Assembly: GCA_017607445.1 (NCBI GenBank)
Contig: JAEVHH010000001.1
Coordinates: 4,216,001-4,280,000, forward strand
Reading direction: 5' to 3'
From: Histoplasma ohiense
Lineage: Eukaryota > Ascomycota > Eurotiomycetes > Onygenales > Ajellomycetaceae
Length of the DNA: 64,000 bases
Shown: one piece after another, positions 24,684 to 36,600 of the stretch
How the letters are laid out: every line of letters begins with the position of its first letter
How positions within the stretch are numbered: position 1 is the first letter of the stretch
Program-made: the position numbers and the translations under genes
The notes under the pieces: generated by a model
Databases searched by the model: none
Seen by the model: only the letters and a program-made list of their open reading frames with translations
Told to the model about the DNA's origin: nothing

Positions 24684-25750
24684 TTATCCCTCTCTATCAG
24701 AGTGAGTGAGGACTTATAGATGTTGAGAGTAGTGATATTCTTCAAAATGAACACAGATTCTCAGATCAGATGATTGTATTTTATTCATTTGATAATATAT
24801 TTACAGCAGTGATGATTGATTCTATTATCAAGAATTGCTTTGATCTCTCACTCAAGTTTGTTATCTTTTTTTATAATGACAGATGACTGTCAATCAGAGA
24901 TTCTCTGTGAGAGAAATGGATTCTCAGCTGCAGATCAGAGCAGATTTGTATGAAAAATATTATGAATATCAGATAAAATATCAAGTCAATAATCATATAT
25001 GTCTAGCACTTTCTTCATTATATACTTAATATAATGATAATCTAGTGTATACAAGAGATGATCTGTTTTTATGTTCTTGAGATTCAGTCAGATTTTATTT
25101 TCTATATAGTATCAGATTGTAGAACTTTTTCTGATATTTGTTTGATTCTTATAATTTTACTAAACACTGATTATTGAAGCTTCTGTTTATTTACAGACTT
25201 TTTTCAACTTACTCACAATGTTCTCTGCTGTCTGTATGAAGCTGTGGATGTACACAGTTTTTCAGAGAGTCTCAGAGAAGTTCAGAATCTCTAAATTATA
25301 TCTATATAGAAGAAAGAATAAGCTTACATCTATTATAATAAAATCTCAATCATTAATTACAATTTTAGTGTATGACAGTAGATTGTTTCAGTTGTTTTGT
25401 GTGTAATTACAGAATTTCTGAAGAATATTCTTTACTATTTATATCATTCTCTCAGTAGCTTCATCAGTCTCTGAGTGATACACTGTTGATAACTTTTGTT
25501 TGATTCTTAATAATTGATATATATAGATTCAGAGTGCACTGACAAATTGACTGTCTCTATCTGACACAATGAATGAAGATAGATTATATATATGATAGAA
25601 TAGACTTCTGACAAAGACATCTGCAACTATTTCAATATTCATCTTATCACAGAGCTGTAGTATTATATTCTTACTGAATTGATCAACAATGACTAAAATA
25701 TTCATAGAATCTTCACTTTCAGACAAAAAAACTGCAAAATCAATAGCTAT
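24684..25750 (-). mobile_element. Ty3/gypsy pol 3' relic: integrase core and downstream region
   Basis: Minus-strand translation of about 25740-25250 shows a gypsy integrase. It has DQFSK, a SFIVSDRDSQFVSAL block (the second catalytic Asp region) and then KQKLSTVYHSETDEATERM, the conserved segment with the catalytic Glu. The frame is broken by TGA (25529 and others) at positions that are Trp (after SAL; the Trp of the 'DDW' segment) or Arg in related elements, and by a few TAA. The 24684-25182 part is the repeated 3' segment. Dead element. Confidence 0.75.
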
Positions 25751-26530
25751 ATTATATCAAGTTCAATTGAGAACATATAGAGGCTTCAGCATCTTTTTTT
25801 AATATTCATATCATATTATCACTGAGCTGCAGTGATCACAGTTGTATACAAATCAGTATATATTTTTTGTTATATCTGATCAGTAGAATTTTTGAGTGAT
25901 AATGTTGTACATGATTTTATATTCTGAGTGCTCAGTTATCAGTAAATCATGAATTTCTTATATGATCTGTGTTTATAGAGATTCTGAATCAGAGACTCAT
26001 TGTCTATCTTGAAAGTGTAAGCAGTTGTTATTATTAATTGAATATGCTGAGATATTCATTCTTGAGTATATGTGTAATGCACTTGTTTATTATTTTCTTA
26101 TTATCTTCGCTTATTCTTACCTCTTTTCATTATACTCTCGCTACTGCTATTTCTATATGTATATATATATCGATGTATGTATTTCACAGATCTTCTTTCT
26201 CTTTCTTTTCTTTCTTAGTGATTAGCTACACTACATTACACTACTATACTACACTCTACAATATATTGCTATTATCTCTGCTATGCTATAAACTATCTTC
26301 TACTGTTATTTTTCACACTGTCACTACATCTCACAATATGTCTGTGAGGAATTGAGATGCTCTGCTTTGTATAGCTTCAGCAGCTTGTTATTAGAATTCA
26401 TCTACTTCTGCTGCTAGCTTTCATTGTTCTTCAAGTGAGAGTTCTTGAGCTCAGAACTGATTGATATGTACATGAGATTCATCTAATTATATAAAACTTT
26501 TTATAATCACAGAGTTGATTAATCAATACT
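25751..26530. other. Degenerate gypsy interior with a simple-sequence patch
   Basis: No domain can be read. 26090-26340 is a CT/TA-rich stretch with the only CpGs of the neighbourhood and looks like a separate low-complexity insertion. The rest resembles decayed pol spacer between RNase H and integrase. Confidence 0.4.
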
Positions 26531-26960
26531 CTCAGTATTTTCATCTGTCATTCAAATCATCAAATGATATATCTTATTCTCAGCAGAACAGAGTATTCAC
26601 AAGAATGTTCTCTACTTCAGATTAATAACAAATTATGAATGAAAAATAACTAAAAAACAATGATCAACACATATATCTCTCAGTAAACTTATGAGTGATT
26701 GTGAAGTACTCTAAATTCTTATGATCAGTAACAATCTCAAATCTTTTGATACTTATAAGTTCAGATTTCTATTTTTCAAGACATTGTATGATCACTAGAA
26801 GCTTCTTGTTGTAGATCTTATAGTTACATTTGATGAGTGACATCTTTTTTAAGATAAAGACATAAAATTGTAGAACATTTTTGTTATCATATTGCATTAG
26901 TATCTCTAGTTTAAATGAGAATTGCAAGATGAATATATTTTTTGCATATAGTATTATTCA
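26531..26960 (-). mobile_element. Ty3/gypsy RNase H relic
   Basis: Minus-strand translation contains KKMSLIKCNYKIYNKKLL, then an EIVTDHKNLEYF block, diagnostic of gypsy RNase H. TGA replaces Trp at least twice. It reads toward the integrase at 25.3-25.7 kb in the usual RNase H-integrase order, so both may come from one element. 26401-27000 contains no CpG, CpC or GpG. Confidence 0.7.
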
Positions 26961-27760
26961 GTTCTCTATCTTAAAGTTTTTTAATATATGACACTGATTA
27001 TAATACTTTTTCTCAGCTGTTTTGACAGCTTCTAGATATTGTCAAATTTTATTTTCTACTTACTTCATTTGTTTCATTTGTTCTACTGTCAATTTTGACA
27101 CATCAGTATTTGTAGATTTCATGTCTATACAGAGTTCAGTCAGTTGACTGATCATTGCTTCAGATGATATCATCTTGATCACAGTATAAAAGATATTATT
27201 GTATACTCATTACATCAGAGATATTCACTCTATTCAATTATCTTGTTGATAACTGCAATATATGTGAAGATAATGTTCAATCATCTGATTCAATCATTCT
27301 GTTTCACTGTCAGTTTGCAGATGGAAGGCTGTTGATAATTTTCATTGAATATGAAATAGATAACATAATATTAATCAAAACTTGCTATTTATTAATGAAT
27401 CTCAGTCACTAATAATGTTCACAGATAGATCAAAGTTTTTTATAATTTTTCATACAATAATATTCACAAATTCTTCTGCATCTAACTCTGAAGATGTGGG
27501 CACAATTATGACTTATTTGATGAATAAATCAACAAATACAACAATAGTATTATAGATTTGACTTTTCTTTTTATTATCTGACAGATCTTCAATAAAGTTC
27601 ATGCTAATTGTATGCTATTTTTTATCTAACATTAAATGTGATTGTAGCAATCTGTACAGCTTATGCTGCAGTATTTTAATACATTGACAAACATTGCAAG
27701 TCCTCACATATTCTGCAAGCTTATTACTTATATAATAGCAACTCATTCACTGCAGCATCT
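26961..27760 (-). mobile_element. Second Ty3/gypsy integrase relic
   Basis: A different integrase on the minus strand: a zinc-binding remnant near 27740 (TCNVCQ-like), then TISMNFIEDL, the first catalytic Asp region VVFVDLF, NIISD followed by TGA, KLSTAFHLQTDSETE, and the post-integrase KYYN ... AKNI segment. In-frame TGA stands at expected Trp and Arg positions. It precedes RNase H in reading order, so it must belong to a different insertion. The junction near 26950 is a fusion of two relics. Confidence 0.65.
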
Positions 27761-27862
27761 GTACTGTTTGCAAAGAAATCAGAAGAAGACTTACAATTCT
27801 GCATTGACTATCAAAAACTCAACAAAATTATATGAAAGAATTAATACTCTTTTTCATTTATC

Positions 27863-28333
27863 TGTGACAGATTAGCATCTGTTAATAATTAACTTATACA
27901 ATCAACTTCTCTTCTACATCTGTTTATTTCTGATCATTGTAATTTCATATAACTTTCAATGTTCTTTTGCTCTGTGCTCTGCATTTGTGTAGTCTCTAAC
28001 AATTCTTTTATATAGCTTTTAACATTCTTTCACTCTGTGCTCTGCATTTATATAGTTTCTAACAATTCTTTCATATAGCTTTCAATGATTCTTTCACTTC
28101 ATACTTCAAATTTATATAGTTTCTAATAATTCTTTTATATAGCTTTTAACATTCTTTCACTCTGCATTTCACTGTGAAGTGATTTCTGATATTCTTTCAT
28201 TCTGAACTTTTCTCTATAAGAACTCTTTTTGTATAATCTTTTCTTCTGATTTCTTTTCTCTTTCTTTTCTTAATCAATTCATAATCTGTAATTAGAATAG
28301 TATCAAATCATTAATCAAAGTACACTCATTACA
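27863..28333 (+). repeat. Gypsy LTR A (+ orientation), heavily decayed
   Basis: 471 bp from TGTGACAGATTAGC to ACTCATTACA. Aligned to LTR B (29000) it differs almost only by C-to-T and G-to-A changes. It is followed by the same leader sequence as LTR B, so it is a 5' LTR. Confidence 0.75.
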
Positions 28334-28999
28334 TTATAAATTGATTTTTCTGTGTTTAAAATCTGAGTATTTTATTATTAATTCTTATGTCTGAGTGTGT
28401 TGTTTACAGATCTGAGTGTCTAGTTGTTACAAGAGATTTTTTATAAATCTGAGTGTTTTTATTATTAGTTATATAGACTGTTATATCTAAGCATTTAAGA
28501 TGCAATCAATCATATTCTACAAAGAGATCTGAGTATCTACAAATTATAACACTGCAAATAGCATTTATAAAGAAACTTGATAAGTTTAGCATCACAACAC
28601 TGTGAATAGTATCTGCAAAAGAATTAAATATCTACAAATATTTCTTTTTCTTTTTTTTATTACATATTTTTAGATATTGAAATGAACTACAAACAATTCT
28701 ACAATCATTCACTGTATTCAAACACAGTGGATGATAATCTAGATCTATGAAGCATTCTTCAGCAGCAAGCACTACAGATGACTGAATTGCAATAATGATT
28801 TGCTGAAATAAACACTTTCACATTCACTGTTTCTTCTACATCCACATCTTATGAAAAGTTTTCAAGAGAGAAACTCTCAATTCTCAATAAATACAAGAAA
28901 GATCTAGCACTTATCTCATATGAAAATCAAAAATAAACATCAAATTAAACATCAATGAATGAGCAATAGACTTACTATTCAATCAAGTATGGTATATTC
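28334..28999 (+). mobile_element. Gypsy leader and truncated gag relic
   Basis: The non-coding leader is followed by a gag start at 28682 (MNYKQFYNHSLYSNT) with early in-frame stops. The sequence breaks off at 28999 where LTR B begins. The corresponding gag at 29783 continues past this point, so LTR B and its element are inserted in, or recombined with, this gag. Confidence 0.65.
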
Positions 29000-29406
29000 T
29001 GTGATGGGTTAGCATTCATTAGTAATTAACTTACACAATCAACTCCCCTTCTGCACCCGCTTGTTTCTGGCTGTTGTGATCTTGCATAACCCTCAATATT
29101 CTTCCACTCTGTGCTCTGTGCTTGCATAGTTTCTAATGATTCTTCTGTGTAGCTCTTAACATTCTTCCACTCTGTGCTCTGCACTCATATAGTCTCTAAT
29201 AATTCTTACACATATCTCTTAATGTTCTTCCACTCCACACTTCACTGTGGAGTGGCTTCTGATATTCTTCCACTCTGAATTTTCCTCTATAAGAACCTTC
29301 TTTATACAATCTTTTCTTCTGATTTCTTTTCTCTTTCTTTTCTTAATCAATTCATAATCTGTAATTAGAATAGTATCAAATCATTAATTGAAGTACATTC
29401 ATTATA
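29000..29406 (+). repeat. Gypsy LTR B (+ orientation), less decayed
   Basis: 407 bp from TGTGATGGGTTAGC to TCATTATA. It keeps CCCC, CCC and CpG-containing strings (29041-29060) that are altered in LTR A, so it is the youngest copy here. It is shorter than the other LTRs because it has fewer internal tandem units. Confidence 0.75.
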
Positions 29407-30764
29407 TTACAAATTGATTCTTCTGTATTTAAGATCTGAGTGTCTCATTATTAGTTCTTACATTCAAGTACATTGTTATCAGTTCTTATGTCTGAGTGTG
29501 TTGTTTACAGATTTGAGTGTCTAGTTATTACAAGAGATCTCTTGTGAATCTGAGTGTCTCTATTGTTAGTTATATAGACTGTCATATCTAAGTGTCTGAG
29601 ACACAATCAATCATGTTCTATGAGATCTGAGTGTCTACAAACTGTAACACTGTGAATAGCATTCACAAAGAAGCTTGACAAAGCTTAGCACTGCAACACT
29701 GCAAATAGTGTCTGTGAGAGAATCAAATGTCTATAAATATTTCTTTTTTCTTTTTTTTTATTACATGTTCTTAGATATTGAAATGAACTATAAGCAATTC
29801 TACAAACATTCACTGCATCTGAACACAGCAGACAACAACTTAGATCTACAAAGTATTCTTCAGCAGTAAACACTACAGATGACTGAATTGTAATGATGAT
29901 TTACTGAGATGAATACTTCTGCATTCACTGTTTCTTCTACACCCACACCTCACAAAAAGCTCTCAAGAGAGAAGCTTTCAATCCTCAACAAATACAAGAA
30001 AGATCTAGTGCTCTATCTCACATGAAAGTCAAAAGTGAATACCAAATTGAACATTGATGAACAAGCAATAGACTCACTATTCAATCAAGTGTGGTATAAT
30101 CATAGCAGATTGAATGATGACATATTAGCAAAATTTCAATTCTGAATAAATTATTGTCAGAATCATCAGTATACATCAGAGCTAGTCTTTCAACAACTCA
30201 ACTCTCTCTTCCTCAATTCTACACTTCAAGTCAAGATATTAGATTGATTTAATCAAACTTATCAGATGAATGTTGTATTGACAACTTATCTTTCTGAATT
30301 CAATTGCAAGCTTCTAGAAGCAGATGGGCAAGACTGAAACAACACTGTCAAGATCAATATATTATTCAAGAACTTGAACTTTCAGTTGTATAATCAAAAT
30401 ATAGAATATCTGAAGTTCTCAATATACAGTGAATTCTGTACTGATTTTCATCTATTGAACAACAATCTGTCTCAGTTCTGTGTGCTTCAAAATTGCAGAG
30501 AATTCTGCTGAATAAATATATATGCTCTGAATCACTCTGCAGCATCTCTCATCTTCAAATCAGAATCAATGAACTGAGTCTCATATGTAAACACAAATCA
30601 TCTGAGAATTTCCAACATCTCAAAGAAGAATGCTGTCAACTGAATCATCAGAGAAGTCTGCATATACTGTGACAAGTCAGAGCACTTCACAAATCAATGT
30701 TCAAATGCAATTACTCTGAGTAAATCCCTCACACACATAAATGCTGTGTTGTCCGCAGATAGAT
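29407..30764 (+). mobile_element. Gypsy leader and gag relic with CCHC zinc knuckle
   Basis: gag can be followed from an ATG at 29783 to about 30764. It ends in a nucleocapsid-type zinc knuckle, C-x2-C-x4-H-x4-C (CIYCDKSEHFTNQC) at 30659-30700. The frame holds several TGA (mostly where Trp would fit, for example before INYCQ, FNQ and NNT) and a few TAA. No pol follows: the element is cut off at about 30765. Confidence 0.7.
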
Positions 30765-31439
30765 AAGAACAGAGAAAAAACAAGCTCTCACTCTAAAATA
30801 TAAATCAACAACAAAAACAACGAGCAAAACCCCGAACGAGCCCAATTCTTCGAATTAGACAACGCGAGTACCCTCAATCGATTCCTGCTGCCTCCATCAG
30901 TAACTGCTGCAAATTTGAAAAGATTTGATGAGGTTTTGAGGGAGATATTTGATGAATAGTGTTTTGGCATCTGCTTGGACAGATCTTCAACAGTTCATCC
31001 AATTACTCCATCAATACTGAGTCAAATCAACTCAGATTTTGATCACAGATAGATCTATCTTATTTTGATAATCTGTTAAAATCTTATTCAATTTGATCTG
31101 CAGTTGCTTGAGTTATTCCTGATTCTCTGTTTGGGAAAACTCTGATCGATTTTTGTGTTCCAACGCACCTGTGTCAAGTCCCCCCTGAGTACCTCCCAGC
31201 CACACGTGCCTGCCAAGTAACAAAAAGATACCTCGGCACAATTGACTAGTGCATACCCCATCAATTCGAATCCATCGTCCCTCGAATCCCTCATCGAATC
31301 CCTTCGAATAACCCCTCCATTGATAAGAACATAAGATAAAAGTGGAAATTTCAGTGCTTGAAAGATAGCTTGGTCTCTGCAAGTAGTTTATATATATATT
31401 TATATATATATAATCTATTATAAAGGAAAAAAGTGCAGG
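30765..31439. other. CpG-containing patch with a TCGAATCC minisatellite
   Basis: Sequence of more normal composition than its surroundings, with many CpGs at 30820-30890 and 31130-31330. A short tandem array built on TCGAATCC (four variant copies, about 31263-31310) lies inside. Minus-strand open frames exist (31088-31294, 31113-31472) but show no recognisable domain. Possibly a fragment of non-repeat DNA trapped between transposons. Confidence 0.4.
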
Positions 31440-32149
31440 TTTAGCCTGTTGATTCTTCATTTGCATACCCATTTCTTTGGAAACTCAATATTCAACTTAT
31501 TGGGAGCTATTCAGTAGGATAAAGTGTTTCAATTTGAATGAAAGGGAATTCATTTAGTATTGAAAGCTTTTGATTTTTCAGGAATATAATCTTAAACTGA
31601 GGTGGGGTCTAGTTTAAGCAGAAACTTTGAGAAGCTTTTTAATTAAGAAAAAGACAAAGTTTGAAAGAGATAGAGTGTTTTCTCTGTTTTAGCTCTGAGT
31701 TAATAAAACAGAGAATTTCTGCCCAAAAATTCATATTTCTTTTATCTTATTCAAAGGCTGAAGAGCTTTCATTAATACTGATCAAGTGGTTATTATATAC
31801 CTTTTCTTTATCAATTGAGCTACACACTTGTTGTGTGGGGAGATTTCTGAAGTAAAGAATATAACTAACTAGTTTTAACAGCTTCTCTTCAAAAAGCTGA
31901 GTATTTTTTGTTAGTTTTTCTTTCAAAAACTGACATTTCAGTCTTGACTTAATCAAGTTGAAATCATTAGTCTCCCCTCCTCTGTCAAGTTTGTAGCACT
32001 CAACTTTGTGAAGATTTAACTGATTTATCTCTAAAAATCAGTATTAGTTTATTAAGTTCTCTTGAAAAACTTAATCTAGTTACTATTACTAGTAGGAAAA
32101 ATAGCTTGAAACACAATCAAATCATCTAAATCTATCAATATCTATCAAA

Positions 32150-33664
32150 ATGATAGAGAAGGATGTCTTTTCTGATGAGATTTCTGAGATTGAGTTTCTT
32201 AAAAAATGAAAAAAGAAATATCAAGATCAGATGCAAGAAATTCAAAACCTTGAAAATGCTGCCAAATGCTTGAAAAATCAATGTATGGAGGAAAAAGATA
32301 CTGAAGTACTTCATATACTGCTAATTCAAGCAAGACAACTGAATGAGATTCTAAAATATAAACTGGGAATCTCTTCTAAACTAGAAAAGGTTTTTGAGAT
32401 GAAATCTTTGAGTTCATCTCAATCTACAGAACAGAAAACAGAGCTGAGAACTTATGCTCAAGCTGCAGCAGTATCTTCTACCTCTTCTGTTACAAAAATT
32501 GCATTCTTGAAAAAAACATATACTCAGAATTCAAAATCTGCTGATTCTCTGAATACACTAAGTTCAGAAAAATCAAGAAAAGAGCTAAAAGATGAGAGAC
32601 TTCTTCAGTCAAAAGCTCAAAGACTAATTGTTAAAATCTTTAACAAAGAAGTCTTTGAGAAAAAGATGCTATCAAATGCAAGTCTTATTTTTCAAATGAG
32701 AAATGAGATAAATCATGCATTAAACTCTGTCTTTGAATCTGAACTACACAGATCAGTTGTAGCTTCAGTTGAAAGCTCTTTTCTTGGAAATTCAATAATT
32801 CTCACTACCATGTCTGAGTTCAATTCTGATTTTCTGATTCAAAATCAACAGATCTGGACCTCCATAGTAAAATCTCTTTTAAAAACTGAGATTTCAGTGG
32901 AAAAAGATGAGAAATGGGGCAAGTTTGTTCTCCATGACATATCTACAGCAATCTTCAATCATGATGATGGACTGATTCAACTTCAGCATGAAATTGAAGA
33001 CTTCAATTCAATCAAATTAAAAAAGCTGCCAATTTGGCTGAACAATGAGGAGCAAAGAGAAAATAGACAAAATGCTTCAGTGCTAATCATAACTGAGTCA
33101 TTTGAACAGTCTAAACTCTCCTTTGTAAGAATTGCTGGTATGAGAATGAGAACATATGAATTTAAAGATACAAGAGAAAATCTAAAATCTCAAATTCAGT
33201 GTTCAAATTGTCAGAAGTATGGTCATTTTGCAAATCTCTGTAAGAGAAATGTAAGATGTCAAATTTGTGCTCAATCTCACAAGACAGCTGAGCACAGTTG
33301 TCATCTATATTTGAAAAAGGGAAAATTGTGTGAACATTCCAAATCCATTGCAAAGTGTGTCAATTGTAAAGAACCCCATTTTGCAAATTCAAAAGAATGT
33401 GTATTTGCTCCCAAATCAGGAAAGTCATCAGTACAGACAAATAACTCAGTCTCTACTAATGTAAATAATAGCAATAAACAAAAAAGAAGAAATTCTCAAC
33501 TTTCTGAATCTGCTATCTCTGAACCTTCTGCAAAGCAAAAAATTAGATCACAGAAGTCACCAAGAACCTCTGTTCAAACAAAGATAAGAGATACACATAT
33601 GCAGAATATGATAGCAGTTGAAGTTGTGAATAATAGATTCAGTCTATTATCTGACTCTGAATAA
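32150..33664 (+). pseudogene. LINE ORF1: gag-like zinc-knuckle RNA-binding protein
   Basis: 504 codons from ATG 32150 to TAA 33662, with a single in-frame TGA at 32207 (after EIEFLKK), so translation would otherwise restart at 32231. The N-terminal half is Ser/Lys-rich with a coiled-coil-like start. The C-terminal third has zinc knuckles: CSNCQKYGHFANLC (C-x2-C-x4-H-x4-C), then CQIC and CVNC with His/Cys partners. The tail is basic. Expected role is RNA binding and RNP formation for retrotransposition. Apart from the one stop it is intact. Confidence 0.75.
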
Positions 33665-33691
33665 AGAGAAACACTTCTTAATATTTGTGTA

Positions 33692-36600
33692 ATGTCAGAA
33701 AAACAACAAAAAAATGTTAAAAGCTCTACAAAAATCAAATTTATTCAAAATAATGTGGACAGAACAAATCCATGTCTTTATTCCTGTTTACAAATTGACT
33801 ATAAGCAAAAGGCAGACTTCATTCTTGTTCAAGAACCCAGACTTGATGCTGATCAAGAGCATGGTGTATCTCATCCAGCATACTATTGTTTTTTACCAGA
33901 GAAAACAGATATTAGAGTTAGAGTGGCAATTTATGCTAGAAAGAATTCAAGATTTCAATTCAATCTGAGATATGATTTGATATCTGACTCTGATATTCTT
34001 GTTGATGACATTGTGGATATGAAAAAACAGTTTGAAAATATTCAATTAATCAATATCTACAATGAAAGATCACTGAGAGAAAACAATAGAACTTGGACAT
34101 TTGATAGATGTTTAATGCAGTTGAAACCAGAAAAGAACTCAATAATCATAGAGGATTTCAATGCTCATCACTCTTGGTGAAATTCAGAAAGAACTCAATC
34201 AATTAGAGCTGAAAACCTAGTTGAATGAGCACTTTTAAACAAACTAGAGTTGATAAATGAGCAAGATATTCCCACTTTTCACAAGCCAGGTTTGAGACAG
34301 AAGTCAATTATCGATCTATGTTTTTTCTCTAAGAATCTATATGAGAATAAACATTTTAATTGGTATGTTGACTCAAATGAAACAAATGGTGCTGCCACTG
34401 GACATGAGATAATTCAAGTTGATATGGAATTGGATAGTAATCAAACAGTTCAAAACCCATTATATTCAAATCAATACAACTTTGAAAAAGCTCAGTGGAC
34501 AGAAGTGAAAAGAATGATTGAAAAGTTGAAATTAGAGAATACAGAAACTCTTTATTGAAAATCAGATACAAATCTTACAGATAAAATGCTTGAAGACAGA
34601 GCAAATTTAATCACTGAGATTATTCTTTCAAGTATAAAGAAATATATTCCATTGAAAAGAGTCTCTGAATTCTCTAAGCCTTGGTGGAATGATGAGATTT
34701 CAAATAAAAGAAGACATTTAGTTAGAGTTAAAAAAGATTGGAAAGAAGAGCTTGTTTCATTTGAGTATTTAAAGAATATTAGAAATGATTATTTCTCAAC
34801 AATTAAAAAGGCAAAGACTGATTGTTGGAATAACTTTCTAGAAAATGCTCAGGGGAAAGAGATCTTTAAAGCTTTTAGATATACTAAGTCAAAAACAATG
34901 TCTAAGCTACCAACATTAACTTATAATTTCCAGAATGAGGAAATTATAGCTAGCTCATTTGAAGATAAATGTCAAGCTTTTATGAGAATATTATTTCCAT
35001 CATCAAATAATTCAACTGAGATTTGTTCTTTGCAAGAAGATAATGAATATGAACATGATAAGAAATGAAAATGGCCTGACTTAACTGAAGATGAATTAAA
35101 GACAGCTATCTTTTCACCTTCAAAGGTCACAGCAGCAGAAGCTGATACTATAAATCATTTAATAATTCAAGAGCTTTATTCAGTACTAAAAGATGAGCTC
35201 ATTGAATTATTCTCAAATCTTTTGAAATATGGGTATCACTCTAAGTGCTGGAGGCATGCTGTTGGAGTTATTCTTTCAAAACCCAATAGAAAACCAACTA
35301 TTCCTAAATCTTATAGAGTGATATCTCTGCTGAATTGCCTGGGAAAAATTCTGGAAAAGATAATTGCAACTAGATTGTCTTTTCTATCTGCTACTACTGA
35401 TCTATTATATAATGATCAGATGGGAAGTAGAAAGCAAAACTCGGCAATTGATGCAGTTCTCTCTGTAGTTCATGATATTCAACTTGCAAAGAATGAAAAA
35501 ATGGTTACAACTGCAATGTTTATTGATATAAAAAGTGCATTTGATTGTGTTTCACTTTCTCAAATGATCAATACTTTGATAGAACTGAGAATGCCAAAGT
35601 CTCTCATTAAATGGATTATCTGTTTCATGTCAAAAAGAACTATTCAGTTGCTTTTTGATGGAATGAGACAAGATATAACAGATATTGAGATAGGAGTTCC
35701 TCAGGGTTCCCCAGTCTCACCCATTTTGTTTGCTATATTTATCAAGTTTCTATTTATTGATAGACAAATGGCAATTATGGTGAGAACTCCAAGCTATGTG
35801 GATGATTTAGGCCTAGTTGTAAGCTCAGAATCAATTGTGAATAACTGCAATTTGATTGAGCAAGCAGCAACTGAAATGATTGAAAAAGCAAAATCAAAAA
35901 ACATTGTTTTTGATATGAACAAAACTGAATTAATTCATTTTTATCCAAATTTCAGAGAAAAAGATACTGAAGTTAAGCTTTTAAATCATTCAGTTAAATC
36001 TAAAAACTCAGTTAGATGGCTTGATGTCTGGTTAGATTCTCAATTGAATTTTAAATCTCATGTGTAAATAAAAACTGCAAATGCTGAAAGAATTTTAAAC
36101 AGTATATTGAGACTTTCAAATACTGAAAGAGGTCTGACATTTCAAGCAATGAGACAATTATATATTGCCTGTGTGACCTCTGTTTCAGATTATGCAGTTC
36201 AGGTGTGGTGGAGAGGTCAAAAGCACTTTATAGAAAGGTTTCAAAAACTTCAAAACTCAGCTTTAAGAAAGATTCTAGAAGTATTCAAAACTACTTCAAT
36301 TAAAGCTATGGAAATTGAAGCCTTTATTTCTCCACCACAAGTGAGATTTGATAAAATCTGTATGAATTATGCTCTCAGAATTATGAAGCTATATTCACAT
36401 CATTCTATTAGAAAGAGAGTTTCAAGTTCTTTTTCAAATGAGTCAAATGGATTAGAATTAGATTGGGAACTTTATCTTGATTGAAATGAGACTGATTTAT
36501 CTGAAAATTCAAGTTCTTTACAAAGAAGAAGGATATCATCTCAGTTATTTAGAATTTGCTCAATGATTAAGAACTGTTTCTCTAGTTTAAATGTAGAGAG

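Noticed and set aside
23000..30764. Classical CpA-to-TpA RIP
   Set aside because: CpA is abundant (44 in 600 bp at 26401-27000) and TAG stops are absent from the LINE frame, so the classical context does not explain the composition.
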